Of a stretch of 64,000 nt of DNA, positions 9,126 to 21,781 are shown one piece after another. Position 1 is the stretch's first letter. Each line of letters opens with the position of its first letter. The notes beneath the pieces are model-generated. The model made no database searches. It saw nothing but the letters and a program-made list of their open reading frames with translations, and was not told the origin of the DNA. The position numbers and the translations under genes are program-made. The stretch covers positions 32,481,924-32,545,923 of the forward strand of contig JANCRA010000006.1 in the NCBI GenBank assembly GCA_024362935.1, written 5' to 3'. This DNA comes from Setophaga petechia. Lineage: Eukaryota > Chordata > Aves > Passeriformes > Parulidae.

Positions 9126-10060
9126 GCCTGACTGCCTCTCTCCCAGCAGCTCAGAGCTGCATTGCACAGCGCTTGCTGTGCGCCAGAGAGCACAAAGCAG
9201 GCTGGCCTGGTGGGCCTGAATATTTCTCCCAAACACTCTGCACCTCACACCTTTGCTCTGGCTCAGAGCAGAAGTGCAGGATTGCAGGCGCTTCCTCCCA
9301 GAGCTGCGTGAGGCGCTGGCTCCTGCAGATGTGCCCTGCCGAGCTGTCCCTGCCTCACGCTGGCCTCGCTTCCCCTGGCACAAGTGCCGGGCCTGAAGGA
9401 GGCTGCCCTGTGCTCCAGCCTGCCCAGCAGCCCAGCTCCCTGCCCCGGTGCCCAGGGTGCTGCACACACTGCTGGCCTTTGCCAGGAGTTCCAGGGCAGC
9501 GGCAGAAGAGGAGGAATCCTCAGCCAGCCCAGCAGCCCTCGGCTGCCCTTGGCCTTTCTCTGCTCCTGGGCGCACTCCAGACGGCCAATGCCTCCAGGCT
9601 GTGCTGTGCCCAGCATGGCTGCGCTTCCCCTCGGGAGCAGCCAGCTGCCACCTGGGCTCTGAGAGCGGAGGATTCGCCCGCTGCCAGGAACAGGCACCCA
9701 GGGCCCGGCTGCTGCCTCTTGCAGCTGCAAGGGCCTCCTCCCAGCCTGCCTCTGCCGGGGCTCAGCCTGCTGCGGCCTCTGCCGGGGCTCTGCTGGGGCT
9801 CCAGCCCGACCAAGGCCGGGCCCGCTCTCACCTCACAGGCGCTGACAGCTCTGCACCACAGGACACCTTCCCCAGCACCCTCTCCGATCTTTCTGCTTGC
9901 TTACTTGAGCAAGGCTCTCCTCCAGCCAAAGACATTGCACCTAGGGATACAAATCCAAGCGGCAGGAACCCCAATGCTCTCCAGTCACAGCTGAAGGCCT
10001 GCATCTGCACAGGATGTTTGGGCTGCCTCATTCTTCCTTTGCTTTTGCCTTCAAATGTCA
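9126..10060. other. GC-rich stretch, no supportable gene
   Basis: Several long overlapping ORFs occur on both strands, but their translations are low-complexity (Pro, Ala, Gly, Ser, Cys) and follow CAG/CTG/CCC-rich sequence. I see no protein family, splice structure or RNA gene. Confidence 0.5.
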
Positions 10061-10285
10061 TTGCCCTTTCTGCCTCAAATAGAAGTACCAGAGTGGCCAA
10101 AAACAGACCAGTTGGCCATATTCCAAAGGCAGTGTGGTCTGGAGAGAAGGAATGAAGAAGATCCTTCCCCACTTTCACACCATGCCAAAGACACCGTGTC
10201 ACTTTCCACCGTTAAGAAACAACAGACAATTCAGAAGGAATTCTCGAGCTTATTTGCAGAGTGAGAAGGAAGGGAATCTTCAAGG
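10060..10285 (+). repeat. Diverged third copy of a repeat found at 37.2 kb and 40.5 kb
   Basis: The phrase TTTCTGCCTC followed by GAAGTACCAGAG, GGCCATATTCCAAAGGCA and GATCCTTCCCCA parallels the sequence at 37210-37310 and its inverted copy at 40545-40420. It is clearly more diverged than those two are from each other. The function is unknown. It may be part of the same segmental duplication block that created the inverted repeats. Confidence 0.55.
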
Positions 10286-10344
10286 TGAGTTGTGGTTTCA
10301 GAAACTTTATTCATTTCCAGTCCTACTCTGCAGTCCTATTAGAC

Positions 10345-10405
10345 AATCCTACTCTAACCCTAACCCTAATCTTAACCCTAATCCTAATCTTAATCCTTAT
10401 CTGTA
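10345..10405 (+). repeat. Interstitial telomere-like repeat (CCCTAA-type), block 1
   Basis: Tandem hexamers CTAACC/CTAATC/CTTAAC run for ~60 bp (for example CTAACCCTAACCCTAATC). They match the vertebrate telomere repeat with sporadic substitutions. The C-rich strand is on +. Confidence 0.85.
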
Positions 10406-10727
10406 GACAGTTTTTTACTGAGACATAGTCGATGGGAAAAAACTAACGTGAGCAAGTACATCTGAGAAAGCAACAGCTGCCTAATTCAAGGACATGGTTT
10501 CTTTGAGCAAGAGGTTGTTTAATAAATTATGTGATAACAGGAGGTAAAAAAGAAGCCACAAACATCTTGAGAAAGGTGTAACTAACTTTTATAGCTGACC
10601 AATAGTGAGTTTTAGTTTTGCAATATGTATGAGCCTTATTACTGTCATTATAAAAGTGTTTCTGTTAATCAACAAATCTGAGATTTTGTCGATCATCATC
10701 GGATGAGCAAGCCTCCCATCTACCTTG

Positions 10728-10812
10728 TCACTTATCCTAATCCTAATCCTTATCCTAATCCTTATCCTTATCATAATCCTAATCCTTATCCTAATCCTAG
10801 TCCTAGTTAACA
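10728..10812 (+). repeat. Interstitial telomere-like repeat, block 2
   Basis: About 85 bp of degenerate hexamers (CCTAAT, CCTTAT, CCTAGT) are an obvious derivative of the telomeric hexamer. They lie 320 bp from block 1 in the same orientation. The 10406-10727 interval between them shows no gene. Confidence 0.8.
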
Positions 10813-11714
10813 ATCCTACTCTAAACTGGTGGAGGAATAAATGGTCCTGATGTTCTTGCCTCGTTCCTCTTCTTCAGTAAAACAATCAGTGGCACCAGGC
10901 TGGACGCAGGCTCAGCAGATGTTACAAATGGATGCTGCCCAAAGGGAAAAAAATCAACAAAAAACAATGAACCATGACTTTCCAAGCTCAGTGCTTCACA
11001 GAATTCCTCTGGCTCCTAGAAGGATGCAGGAAGAGGACCAATGGGACCATCTACACCTCCATCTTTTTGTGCAGGACTTTGGCATCACAGGCAAACCTGG
11101 CCCAGAATCCCACTCATCCATTTATCCAGGTATCTTCATCTTGCTGAGATTTTTGCCCTGCCAGTGCTCTAGAAATGGTGCTTTCTCTCCCTGGGGTTTC
11201 TTCCTTTCAGGAAACTCCAAAGCCTCACATAGGTCCCTGTCTTTGGAAGACAGGCACTGTGCCGATTCCCACAGGGAGACAGAGCAGTGTCTACCTTTCC
11301 GTGCCCTGCCCCTCGTGTGCTGGATGGCACCTTCCTTCCCAGCAGGGCCGGCCCTGTGGCACTGGGCCCTGCAGTTCCCTCTCTGCCACACAACCTGGCA
11401 GTAACCCTGGCACAGTTCCCGGCTGCTTGGGCGTGCCAGGCAGCAGATGGGGCTGGGACAGGTCCCTCCCAGCTGTCCCTGTTTGCGTGGCAGAAACCTC
11501 TAAGGGTGGGCTGGGGGGCACAAACCAGGGCCCCTCCGAGGCTCACAGTGAGCCCCCCACAGCCCCTCGTGCCCACAGCCAAATCTCTGACTGCTCAGCT
11601 GGGACTGGCTTCCTTGGCTTCCTCTACCACCATTTCATGGCTCTACCACCATTTCATGTACCCTGCATTGCTCGACTTCAATTCTTTTGCCATTAGATCA
11701 AACTGAACACTCCA
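10813..11714. other. No supportable gene
   Basis: Overlapping ORFs up to 187 codons exist on both strands, but none shows a recognisable domain, consistent splice signals or cross-copy support. A short direct duplication (CTCTACCACCATTTCATG, twice) is present at about 11623-11657. Confidence 0.5.
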
Positions 11715-12150
11715 CCAAAGTACAAAAGAGGGCAACAGAAACAGTCAGAGGACAGAGCACCTCTCCTCTCAGGAAATGCGGAGAGAGCTGGAGTTATTCA
11801 GTTTTGTGAAGAACAGGCCCCAGGGAGACTTTATTGCCACTTTGCAAGACTTCAGAGTGGCTTTGAAGAAAGTGGGGGCCATCTTTTTTAACAGGGCCAG
11901 TTACAATAGGATATGGACAAATATTTTTAAACACAAAGGGGATCAAGTCAGAGTAGGTCTAAGGAAGAACTTGTTTACTTGGAGCATGGTGCAGCCCTGG
12001 CACAGCTTGCCCCAAGAGCTTGTAGGTGCCCCCTCCCTGCAACCATTCTGGCTCTGGTGGCAAAGGGCTCTGAGCAACCTGATCTCTGTAAAGATGTCCC
12101 TGCTTATGGCAGGACACTTGCACCACAGGACCTTTACAGGGCCCTGCCAG
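11715..12150 (+). mobile_element. CR1 LINE 3' fragment
   Basis: The order of phrases is that of the 3' region of avian CR1: a CTCTCCT...GAGAGAGCTGGAG segment, then CCAGGGAGACTTTATTGC, AACAGGGCCAGTTACAATAGG, GGAAGAACTTGTTTAC, CTGGCACAGCTTGCCC, CTCTGAGCAACCTGATCT and GATGTCCCTGCTTATG. It is diverged and 5' truncated, as most CR1 copies are. It lies directly downstream of the last recognised kinase exon (minus strand) and may have displaced or interrupted the 3' end of that gene. Confidence 0.8.
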
Positions 12151-12303
12151 CCCAGCCCAGTCTAGGATTCCTCACCGCTTTCATTTGAAGAGCAGCAAGA
12201 GTGGAGGTGAGGAGGAAGGGGGCTGATCTGATGCCTTGGACTTGAGTGGAGGAGGAGCCCATCCCTCAGAGCCTGTTTCACCTGCAGCCCCTTCACATTT
12301 TAC

Positions 12304-15300
12304 CTGCAGGAGCTCCTTGGCAGACCAGCGCTGCTCCTCGTCTCTCTGCAGGCAGCAGCTCAGGAAGTCACGCAGCAAAGCCGAGAGGAGCTTGGGCTGC
12401 CGCAGCTTTGGGGTCCCTACTGTGGCTATCAGGTGCCGAGCCTGGAGAAGAAAAAACCACGAGGCTTCACCCGCTGCTTTCACATCTCTAAGTGCTCTCC
12501 CACATCCCTTTGTTTAACCTCTGTTCTGCAGTGGCAGTTTCTGCCCTGGCAGAGACCCAGAGATGACTTTACCAACAAAAAACCCAAACCCCAATGCAGC
12601 CACAGCTTTTGCACCATCCCACAGATCTTGCCTTGGCAGCTGATTGCATTGACTGACCTAGTTAGTGGGAACTGCATCACCCAAGCACAATTCCTTCCCT
12701 GAGGATTCACACCAGCTTGAGAGGCTTTTTGGAAGAGGGACTTTGCTATATGAACTAATTTCAAGGATTACTACATGAAAGGCATCTCTGCAGTGCTTGT
12801 TGGTCCTTTAAGCACAGCTGCCATAGAACAAAGCTCATCAAGCTTTTTGTGCTCTTCTTGAAAACAATGGGAATTGGAAGGAAAGAAAGGAAATGCATCA
12901 GTTAATGCCCAGGGAAGGAAATAAAGATTTACAATCTCATCTTCAACACAGACACATTAAGATGCCTACACAAATGTATTGGGATGAAAATGGCTGCTTG
13001 GGCACACAGGAACCACCTGCAGCTCTGTCTCTCAGCAGTCTGAAAATTTCAGCTTTCCATTTTTCGGCAAAAGAGAAATTTTCATGGTCAGAAGAAAGAG
13101 AGGTGCCATCCCTATGGTCACCCTCTGCTCATTTGGCTACTCAAGTCAATGCTTTAGTGATAGGCCCATCCCAGAAAGTGCCAGGAAACAAACAGGAGGT
13201 TTTGGCAGGCTCTCCACATCACCAGGCTTCGGCTTGGTGACATAGAGAACGTGCCTTGGGCTAGGAGAGAAACACGGTCACTAAATGCAGTGCAGCAGCA
13301 CTGCACAAGAAGCAGAAGAGACTCTGTGGCCTTTACACCCTCATGCCCAGGTTTCAGGCATGTTTCCCAGTGAGAAGAAACTGCACAGTGGCTTAGGTTC
13401 CTCTCTAAAGACCACAGTTTTAGAAACTTTGTTGGCTTTGGGTTTCCTTCCTTCATTTATGGAAAGATAACTGAAGTTCTGCGATGCTTCTTTCCTGTTA
13501 CTGGGGCCATCTCCACAGACAAAAGAACTGGAACCACTTATAACCCAAAGGAAAGTGTTGCCTGAGAATGGAGTTTGTTTGCATGTGGTAAGGCTTGAGT
13601 TCCCCACCGAGGCAACCAAAACTAGAGCAGATGCTGATGTGTTGCAGGACATTTGTAGGAGGGGCCTTGGTGGAAGTAGTTCCAGCAGATGGCAATGGGA
13701 TTTTGTCCAATGGTAGGACAGGGGGCAGGTGAGAAAGACAGTGGGATCAGTGAGTATTTGCTCCTTACCGTGCCAGAACTCTCGCTCCAGTAAGGCGGTT
13801 CTTGTTCTATCATTTCAATTCCCACTATCCCCAAAGACCATATGTCCACTTTGGGGCCATATGGGTGACCTGTCACCATTTCAGGCGCCATCCACCAAGG
13901 AGTCCCGGCTAGCGAGCACGGTCTGCTCTGCTCAGAGTTGAGCTGAGTAGAGAGGCCAAAATCAGCTGAGGAGAAAGCAAAATACTGGTTTGATTTGAAT
14001 TCTGTGCAATTAGGAAAGCAAGCAAAAGAATTCCCCAGTAGAAGTTTGAAAATGTGCTGTTGAATCTCCTGGCATTGGCAAGTTAAAAAATCCCCCCATT
14101 TTTTACCCTGCCTCCAGCAGTGGCTTTTGTTCTTTGGAAACTTTAGACTTGTAACTCCCTCCCTCTGGAAGGGACATCCAGAGAGCAACAGCACTCTTGA
14201 CTGCTTGTTCCTCAGCATACCTCCGTGCACATTGCAACTGTGTCACCAGCTCACAGCGGGTGTCCCTGCGCTGCCACCAGCACCATTTTTGGGGAGCTGG
14301 CAGTCACTCCAAGCAGCCCCACAGCCACATCCCTGGAAGGCTGCAGCTGACCAAGAATATACTGACCCAGCTTGACAGAGCCGTCGGTTTTGAGAAGGAT
14401 GTTGCTGCTTTTCACATCTCGATGGATCACATCGTTTGAGTGAAGAAAATCCAGTCCTTGCAGGCACTGAGAGAGAAAACAGAAAGTGGTGGGCAAAAAG
14501 AAGTGATGTGATTTCATCACACAAGAAAGAAAGAATCTAAAAGATTCCCTCTCCAGGGGAATGGGGAGTAATGGCAGAACACAGTGCCACTGAGAGGAAG
14601 AGCTTGCTGCTCCAACACTTGCAGAGCAGGACCTTTCTAAGGAAAGGCACGTCAGCTTTTGAAAGAGGAACAACACCTGCTTTTGTAGGCTGTCCCCTGC
14701 AAACCAGCCAGCATGACTCCTGCTGCAGTGGATGTGCTCAGAAGCAAGGAGCATTTTGGCTGCACTCCTATCCTTTTTAGCTGAGGACTGAGAGAAATGT
14801 GTCTCTCTCTTTTTTCTTTGCTGTTTGTTTCAAATCCTGCCACCAGCATCTTTGCTTTTACAGGCAAGGAATGCAGTGAAGACAGACTCCAGGCAAACAT
14901 TTAGAGAAGCAAGGTGGAGAACAGCAAATAGAAATACAAGAGACAGAGCGAGAATACAACAGCAGGAGATAAGAGTCCTGGCATTGAGTACAGGGAGTGC
15001 AGGGGCAATGGCAGGCCTTTCACTTGAGGTGCTCTTACTTGCCCATAGGATAGCAGCAACACAGAAACAAGCTTGGCACATGAAACCTCTCCTGTTCTGA
15101 GCCCCTGTTTGCCAGACAATCCTGCCCAAGCCCTTGGAAACACAGATGGGATTGCTGACCTCCCGACTGATGGCTGCCATCTCATCTTCACACAGGAAGC
15201 TCTTGCTGATGACATCGCTCAGAGTGCCCCCATCCATGTACTCCATGACCAGCAAGAGTTCCTTGCCCAGAAGGTAGCTGAAAGAAGGAAACAAGGGTGT

Positions 15301-17596
15301 GGAGATGAACATGCATGGCTACGTCGATTTTTTGCTTCAAGGTTTCTTATTTCCAGATGCCTTTGTGACAAGAACAGAATCAAAGGAATAGATATTCCCT
15401 CTTGGCTGTGCGTTGTTTGCAATCTGTGCAGTCTCAAAGAGAAAGGCACAGCTGTGAAAAAGGAGATGTCTTAGATGGGCAGCAAATGAAAAGTGCAGTT
15501 TAGAAACAGCCCAGATAAAAAACCTGTCAGGCATGGTGTTTCTGGAAATCAGCACCTAGTCTTCCTGGCATGCATAGCAATGGCAAAGAGGGGAACAATC
15601 CAAGGGAAATCCACTTTAGGATGGTTCATCAGCACTTAAGAAACTTCAAAAAATCAATCCCAAGTAAATGTGGAGGCCGTGAACTTCGAGGCTGTTGAGA
15701 TAGGAAGATACAGCTGATGCAGGTTTTGAATAATTTTGGAATAATTACCAAACTAGGTGTGCCAGGGAAGACTCATGCAGACAAGATGCACTCTCTTCTC
15801 ATCCATTGGAGATGAGTAGAGAAATAGGAATAAATAAAAATTAACAGCTCTACATTCTGCCACTGACCAAAGTGGGTTTTTAACCTCTCATGTTTGCTGT
15901 ATGTAAATGCACATCCATGAGATAAGACCATGACCTCTCACCTGTCTAAATAATTCACAACATTGGGATTCCTATACCTCTCCATGATCATGATTTCATT
16001 ATAGGTTAGTTCCTTCCTCCTCAGTCCTTGAAGATTTATTTTTTTTATTGCCACCTAAAATGACATTGAAAATCAGTAACTTGAGAAGTTGGTGACACGA
16101 GACCACAATGCACATGGAGCGAGTGATTTTGCAATGACACAGCTGAGCTGTGCCAAACTGCCTTGTGATTAGGCACTGCAGTAATTAGGAACTGACATTC
16201 CAACAGCCCATTTCTCTGCTCCCTTGGGAGCCAGTTACAGGACACGTGGGGCCACTGACATTTTGCCTTGGCCACTTGGTAACAGTGGTGTCTCATTTCT
16301 CGCCCACAAACCTCTGACCATAATCTCTGCTGCTTTGTTTGGGACTCAGAAGAAGTAATCCATGCCTTAATACTCTGTGGATACATCTTGGGCTATGGGC
16401 AGGGTTTAGGGCGTTCAGGGACGCCTTGCAGATCTCTCCCTACGTGCAGTTCCCAAGTGCAGCACTGCAGGTGGCTAAGGAACTACCAGTAACTTTCAGA
16501 TGGATTTGCTGGCAGCCAGAAAGGAGAACTCAGGACTCTGAAGCTGTAGCCCCAAAGAGCAGGGAGGTGCTCGAAGGCACCGCCTTTGTTTTAGCAATGG
16601 GGAGCGAGCGAGCGCGTCCTTCTCTGAAAGGAACCGCTGCCCTCCGTGCCTTCCTTCCGCCAGCTGAGGAGGACAAAGTCCCAGATGTATTTTGCGGGCT
16701 GGCACCAGTCTGTGCTTCTTGTGCCTTTTCAGCACAGCTCTGCCCAAAGCTCCAGCCACAGCTCACAGCAGAGGGGAAAGCCCTCGAGGGCAGCAGAGTC
16801 GGTGCTGTTGACATTTACCTCTCCTCCTGTGGCAGTGTCAAGTGCTCTATAAACATCTCCAAAACTCCTAGAAACAAAACAGAAGCAGAGAAAGGAGAAG
16901 CGTTTAGATCTTGCAGTGAAAGCCAGCCCACACAGGAGATCTCTGCTGGAAGTGTCAAAACCTGCGGGATGCAGATGATGCATTTTCCTCTCAAGTGCAT
17001 GGGCACTGGGCCTTTCCTGAAGCACTGGGGTTCAACTTCTAAAGGGAGTTTAGTCTTTCCTCTTGGGTTTCACTTTCTAAACAGTGTGGTTCCTATCCTG
17101 ACCACAGAGTGTTTCCTTCTTCAAACCAGGGGAAAGAATTGTTCCTGGGAACTGTTATCTCGAGCTTTGATAGGGCGTACGTTGCTCTTTCAGGCAAGCA
17201 AGTTTCTTCTTTTTTCATTAGTGTGCCAGTATGATTTTGAGACATACAAAATATGCTAAAGAAATTAACACAGATCTGTCCCACACTTGAGAGACAAGGA
17301 GACCTTCCAGGTGCTGTTCCTTGATGCAGGCAAGACCTCGGTAGCAAGGACTATCTCTGACAATGCCTTCTGAGCCCACTCACAAATTCTGAGCAGCACT
17401 GAGAGAAGGGACAATCTATCCTTACTGTGTGAACATCTTTGCAGCTAGCCTGACTTCATGCTGGATAGACATTCCAGCAGAAAAACACCCGGCCCATGGC
17501 TGTGCAGGAGTAACTGCCGTTGGACTCACCCGCTGCCAATATATTTCAGATCCGTGTATTTCATCAGGGGATTTTCATTGGGGTTCACCATTCTCC
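12304..17596 (-). CDS. PAK3-like: Kinase-domain exons of the PAK3-like gene
   Basis: Seven exons: 17596-17530 ([11 protein letters not shown], glycine loop start), 16867-16819 ([16 protein letters not shown]), 16054-15942 (VAIKKINL to NVVNYLD, helix C), 15277-15160 ([17 protein letters not shown], hinge), 14466-14367 ([20 protein letters not shown], catalytic loop), 13965-13769 (ADFGLSTQ to GTPWWMAPE to EPPYW) and 12441-12304 ([12 protein letters not shown] to SAKELLQ). All phases fit. Similarity to PAK group I is continuous. At the activation-loop site, where PAKs have Thr before MVGTPYW, this protein has Ser (CSLAGTPWW), which is still phosphorylatable. No disabling change is visible. The C-terminal helix exon is not found; a CR1 fragment lies just downstream. 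Confidence 0.88.
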
Positions 17597-20500
17597 CTGA
17601 GGGAAACAAAATGCAGGATGCTGACTTTAAAGCAGAGATCCCAGCTTCCAGGAGATACAAAAGGTAGCCCCAGTGCCTGGAGCTCTGAGCCCTTTGTGGT
17701 CAGCTGGGTAACAACAACCACAACCAGGCGCACAGCTGTGCAGCACAGGTGGCCAGCACAGAGACTGATTTTGTACAGTCCTTTGAAGACTTCTCTTGAC
17801 AGGAAACAAAGCACAGGGACGTGCGATCCCAGGAGAGGAGGACATCTTCCCCACCTTTCAGCAGTTTGCCAGAAGAATGCCTTCCCATTTGTAAACCAGA
17901 GCAGCTCAAGCTAGAACCGATCCCAACGGGGCTTTCAGCATCAGGAGCCTCACCTGTTTATGAGCAGGCTGAGCTCAAAGATGCCCCTCTCCCAGCTAAG
18001 GAAGGCTCCAGCCTCTGCATCCCCTCCAGCCCTCAGGGACAGGGCAGCTGGCACAACAAGGCTGGCAAAGCCCAAGCATGGGCACTGACAGGCACTGATG
18101 GGAAGAAGCCACAGCCGGCCTGAGCCCCGGACAAGCTGTTGCCCCCATTCAGGACACAACAGGATGGGCTTTGAGATCAGCCACACCGAGGCACAGATCA
18201 GCGCCCTTTTTGTCCCAACAGGTGATGGTAGAAACAGAATCCACTGGGCTCTGGTCTCAGCCCCACCAGGTCTTATCTGAGAGCACAGCACTGGCAGCTG
18301 TTACAGGCAAGAAGGAGATTCATTGGCTTGTGCTGCAGAATCACAAAGGGCTTGATGTGTTCTCCTAGAGACTGATCTGAGCAGAGCTTGGGCCAATGGG
18401 TAGGATTCTAACAGTCATGGGAAAGAGTGGGAATCGGGTATGGAAAAGTGCCATGGTTCTGAGGAATATACCATGGCTGGGCTGGAGCCTCTCTCCTGAG
18501 AAATGCCTGCAGTACAGTTTTATCTGATCACACCACTTGGATGTGTCTCTTGGACACATCTTGATAAGCATAAAACTAGAAGATTAAACAAAGGTTGTTA
18601 TCAAAGTATCTGTTTTTTCTTTGGGGGCACATGGAAAACACCTTGTGCTCTCTATTTCTCCTGTAACCTGATGTTCTTTCAGAGTAGTTCTTTTTGACAA
18701 AAAGATAGCATTCTCATGAAAATAAACTGCAGATGTAGTAGTGGTAAGAGTAACAGTCATAAAAATGACATCAGTAAGACGTGGGGTAGAAGGGCTCCTT
18801 CAGGATGGAGAAAAACACAACAAAAAACCCTCACCAAAAATAAACAACACAAAAACAATCCTGCTCCCCCCACCCTCCCAAAAAAAAATCCCCAACCACA
18901 AAGACAAAACTCTGAAGCCAGTCCATTTCTGTGAAGCCTTTTTTGCTCTGATGACTGGTTGGAAGTCAGGAGTCTAAGGAGAATTTAGGAAGCTAAAAAT
19001 TCTGTTCAGTTTGGCCACTAGCACACAGGACTTGCCTAGATCATTTGCTAGGTCACAGCCTTCTGCTGATCCAAGAACAATCCCAGCTTCAGCCTTCAGC
19101 AGAGAGGGAAGCTCAGGCAAACCCAAGCCAGTGCAAGGTGCCCTCAGAGGCAGCAGGAACACCCAGAGCTCTCTCGCTGCCTCGGAGCACAGCACTTCCT
19201 CTGGGGGGGCCTACGTGGCCCTGGGACTCCAAACTCAGAAGGAGCATTTGGTACAGCTCTGCTGACACCCGCACACAACACACTGTCCCTCAGACAAGAA
19301 ACACACAAGACGTACCCAGCAGCTCCAGGTACTCCTCCTCCTCAATCTTCTGTTCCCAGAAGGTGAAGGAACCGCTTGAGCTTGAGTTCCCAGGGTTCAC
19401 AGAAAGGCTTCCTCGAGATGATGCTGCTGCGGCAGCAGGTTCAGAGCCCATGCTGTGCTGGACCTGGAGCATTTCTGGTGGGCACTGTTCCTGTGCCTGA
19501 CTCCAAACTTGGGCTCCTTCATTGCCAGACATTTGCTGGAAGTCTTCGCAGGCTGCCCGGTGAGATGTCAGCACTCGCACCTCAAGTCAAACAGAACAAA
19601 GCAGTCAGACACTACAGCTTGTCCCTGTCAGCCAGGAGTCATCGACTGTGAGGAAAGGCAAAGAACAGATTGACAGGGCATACAACAGCTTCTTTCAATC
19701 CTCCATCTGGGTCACCAAGTTCCACTGTAAAAACACCTCAAGAAAAAAGGAGAGCAGGAACAGGCCAGCAGGAATCAATTTGGATGACTGCTGGCCAAAA
19801 GGCCCAAGGACTAGTTTCACTGTCCAGGGCAGCAGCTGAGATTCAGCACACCAGGAAATGTCCTTCAGAGTGACTGTGATACACACTACAGCAGGATGGC
19901 ACTCAGAGGCATCACCCCACTCCCTGCTGCTCTGCACTGGAAAGGCAAGAAGGGCAGAAACCACCAGTTTGGTGACTGCAGTGACTGCATCGCTCTTTCG
20001 CTCACTTCTACAGCCTGAGGGAGGCGATTAAGTTTCTCTCTGACAATTGAAATTTCTTCTTTCAGCCTCTTCTCCAATGCCTTGTTGCTAGCCTCAGAGT
20101 CCTGCAGCTCTGCCTGCACGTGTCCCTTGATACTCCACATATTTCATGAGTGGAGTGGCTGCCACTCTTTCACTCACCTGGTTTTGTTGATTGCCCCTCT
20201 GCTGATGGAGATGCTCCTCTGGAATGCTTCCCACGTCTTCCTTGTTCTTTCTCTTCGCTGCCATGACGTCGCTCTGAGCTTTGGGCAGCTCTGCTTGTGG
20301 CTCTGCCAAGATGTTCTGTGCACACAAATGCAGAGCAAGTGACTGAGAGCTGCCATCAGGCTCAGCTTTTCCCTCTTTTAGCCTCCAAATCACATTTATT
20401 CAGCCCCTTCTTTCCGCTTCCCTACCCAGCTCTGCTTCCACTGTAACTCTCCTGTGCTGGTGCTGATCTCTGCACATTGCAAGGCTCTGTCCTTTCAGTG

Positions 20501-21736
20501 CCTGTGGGACTCCTGGCCTCCTCAGTCCCAAGAGCTCTGGTTTATGCCCCTCTTCCTGCCCTTCTCTCTGTCACCTGGCCAGTCAGGCTTACCTGGCCAT
20601 TCTCCTGTGGCTCTTCCACCTGCTGCCTGAGCTGCTCTTCCTGCTCTCGGGCAGGGAACAGCTCTCCCTGAGTCTGGCACGGCATCTCAGACAAGGCAGT
20701 GTGCTCCTGCTCTCTCTCTAGAAGCACCTGCACAGAAAGCAAGAGAAGATGGGTTTCAACTTCCCAGACGCCCTTTGTGGGCCAAGACTCAAAGGCTGCT
20801 GGGCTCACACGTTCCCAAAGCACTGTGCTGCTGCTCTGCTGGGTCGTTCTCTGCCCGAGGGGAGGCACAGATTCCAAAGTGACCCTGGCCCTACAGTCAG
20901 GGGCCATCTGGGACTGAAGCTCCAGCAGCCTCTCAGGCAGCTGACAGGGAAGGTGTGGCATTTCTCAAGGCTCTGCTGAGGGCCTCCCTCTGCTTCTGCC
21001 ATGTCCTGTTTGTCTTTCAGTAGTGACTGGCTCCCCGCCCTGTCCCACAGCTCCATCCTGGCTCTGCAGGTGGCTTCCTGGGTAAGCTCACTCCTTGTGA
21101 GAGACACTTCTGGAGTTCACGTTCTCTTCAGGCCTGCACCAGCATTCCTCCTTCCTGACATCTACACTCTCCTTAGAAAAACGGGTCACTCAGGAGATAA
21201 GGATGCATGCAAAGATCTCTGATGGAAGTCAGAGAACCTCTATGGCCATCTCAGTATACGGAGGAGGACCAAGATGTTTCTTCTCCCTCTTTTGTCAACT
21301 GAGAATTCTGACCAGCAGCAACAGAGTTTCTCCTAAGGCCCCATTAATGAATGCACTTACACAGCCCTGGGGATGCCAGTGAAGGAAACCATGTGTCATG
21401 TAATGCGTGGCATCTATGACCAGAGTCACCAAACACCACCTAAACATGGAATTGTTCCACCTCTCCTAGAGAGGTGGAAGTTTAAAGAATTAACTGGAGA
21501 CTTCAGGGCACAGGAGGCTGGAGGAGGAAAACAGCACTGAGGGGAAAAAACCACCATCTCTGGAGGGGGAAACATCTCTGCCTGCTCCAAATCAGTCGAG
21601 GAAACATGTCTCTAATCCTCTCCTGAAAGGGATGCTTTAGGTGACCTTTGCACCTCCAATGGCCTTGGACCAGAGCAACGAATGTTCAATTATGTAAAAG
21701 TTACAGAGATAGATACATAGATAGATAGATAGATAC

Positions 21737-21781
<45 letters not shown>

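Noticed and set aside
9173..9994. A 273-codon + ORF
   Set aside because: Composition follows CAG/CTG/CCC-rich DNA, with competing ORFs on both strands and no domain.
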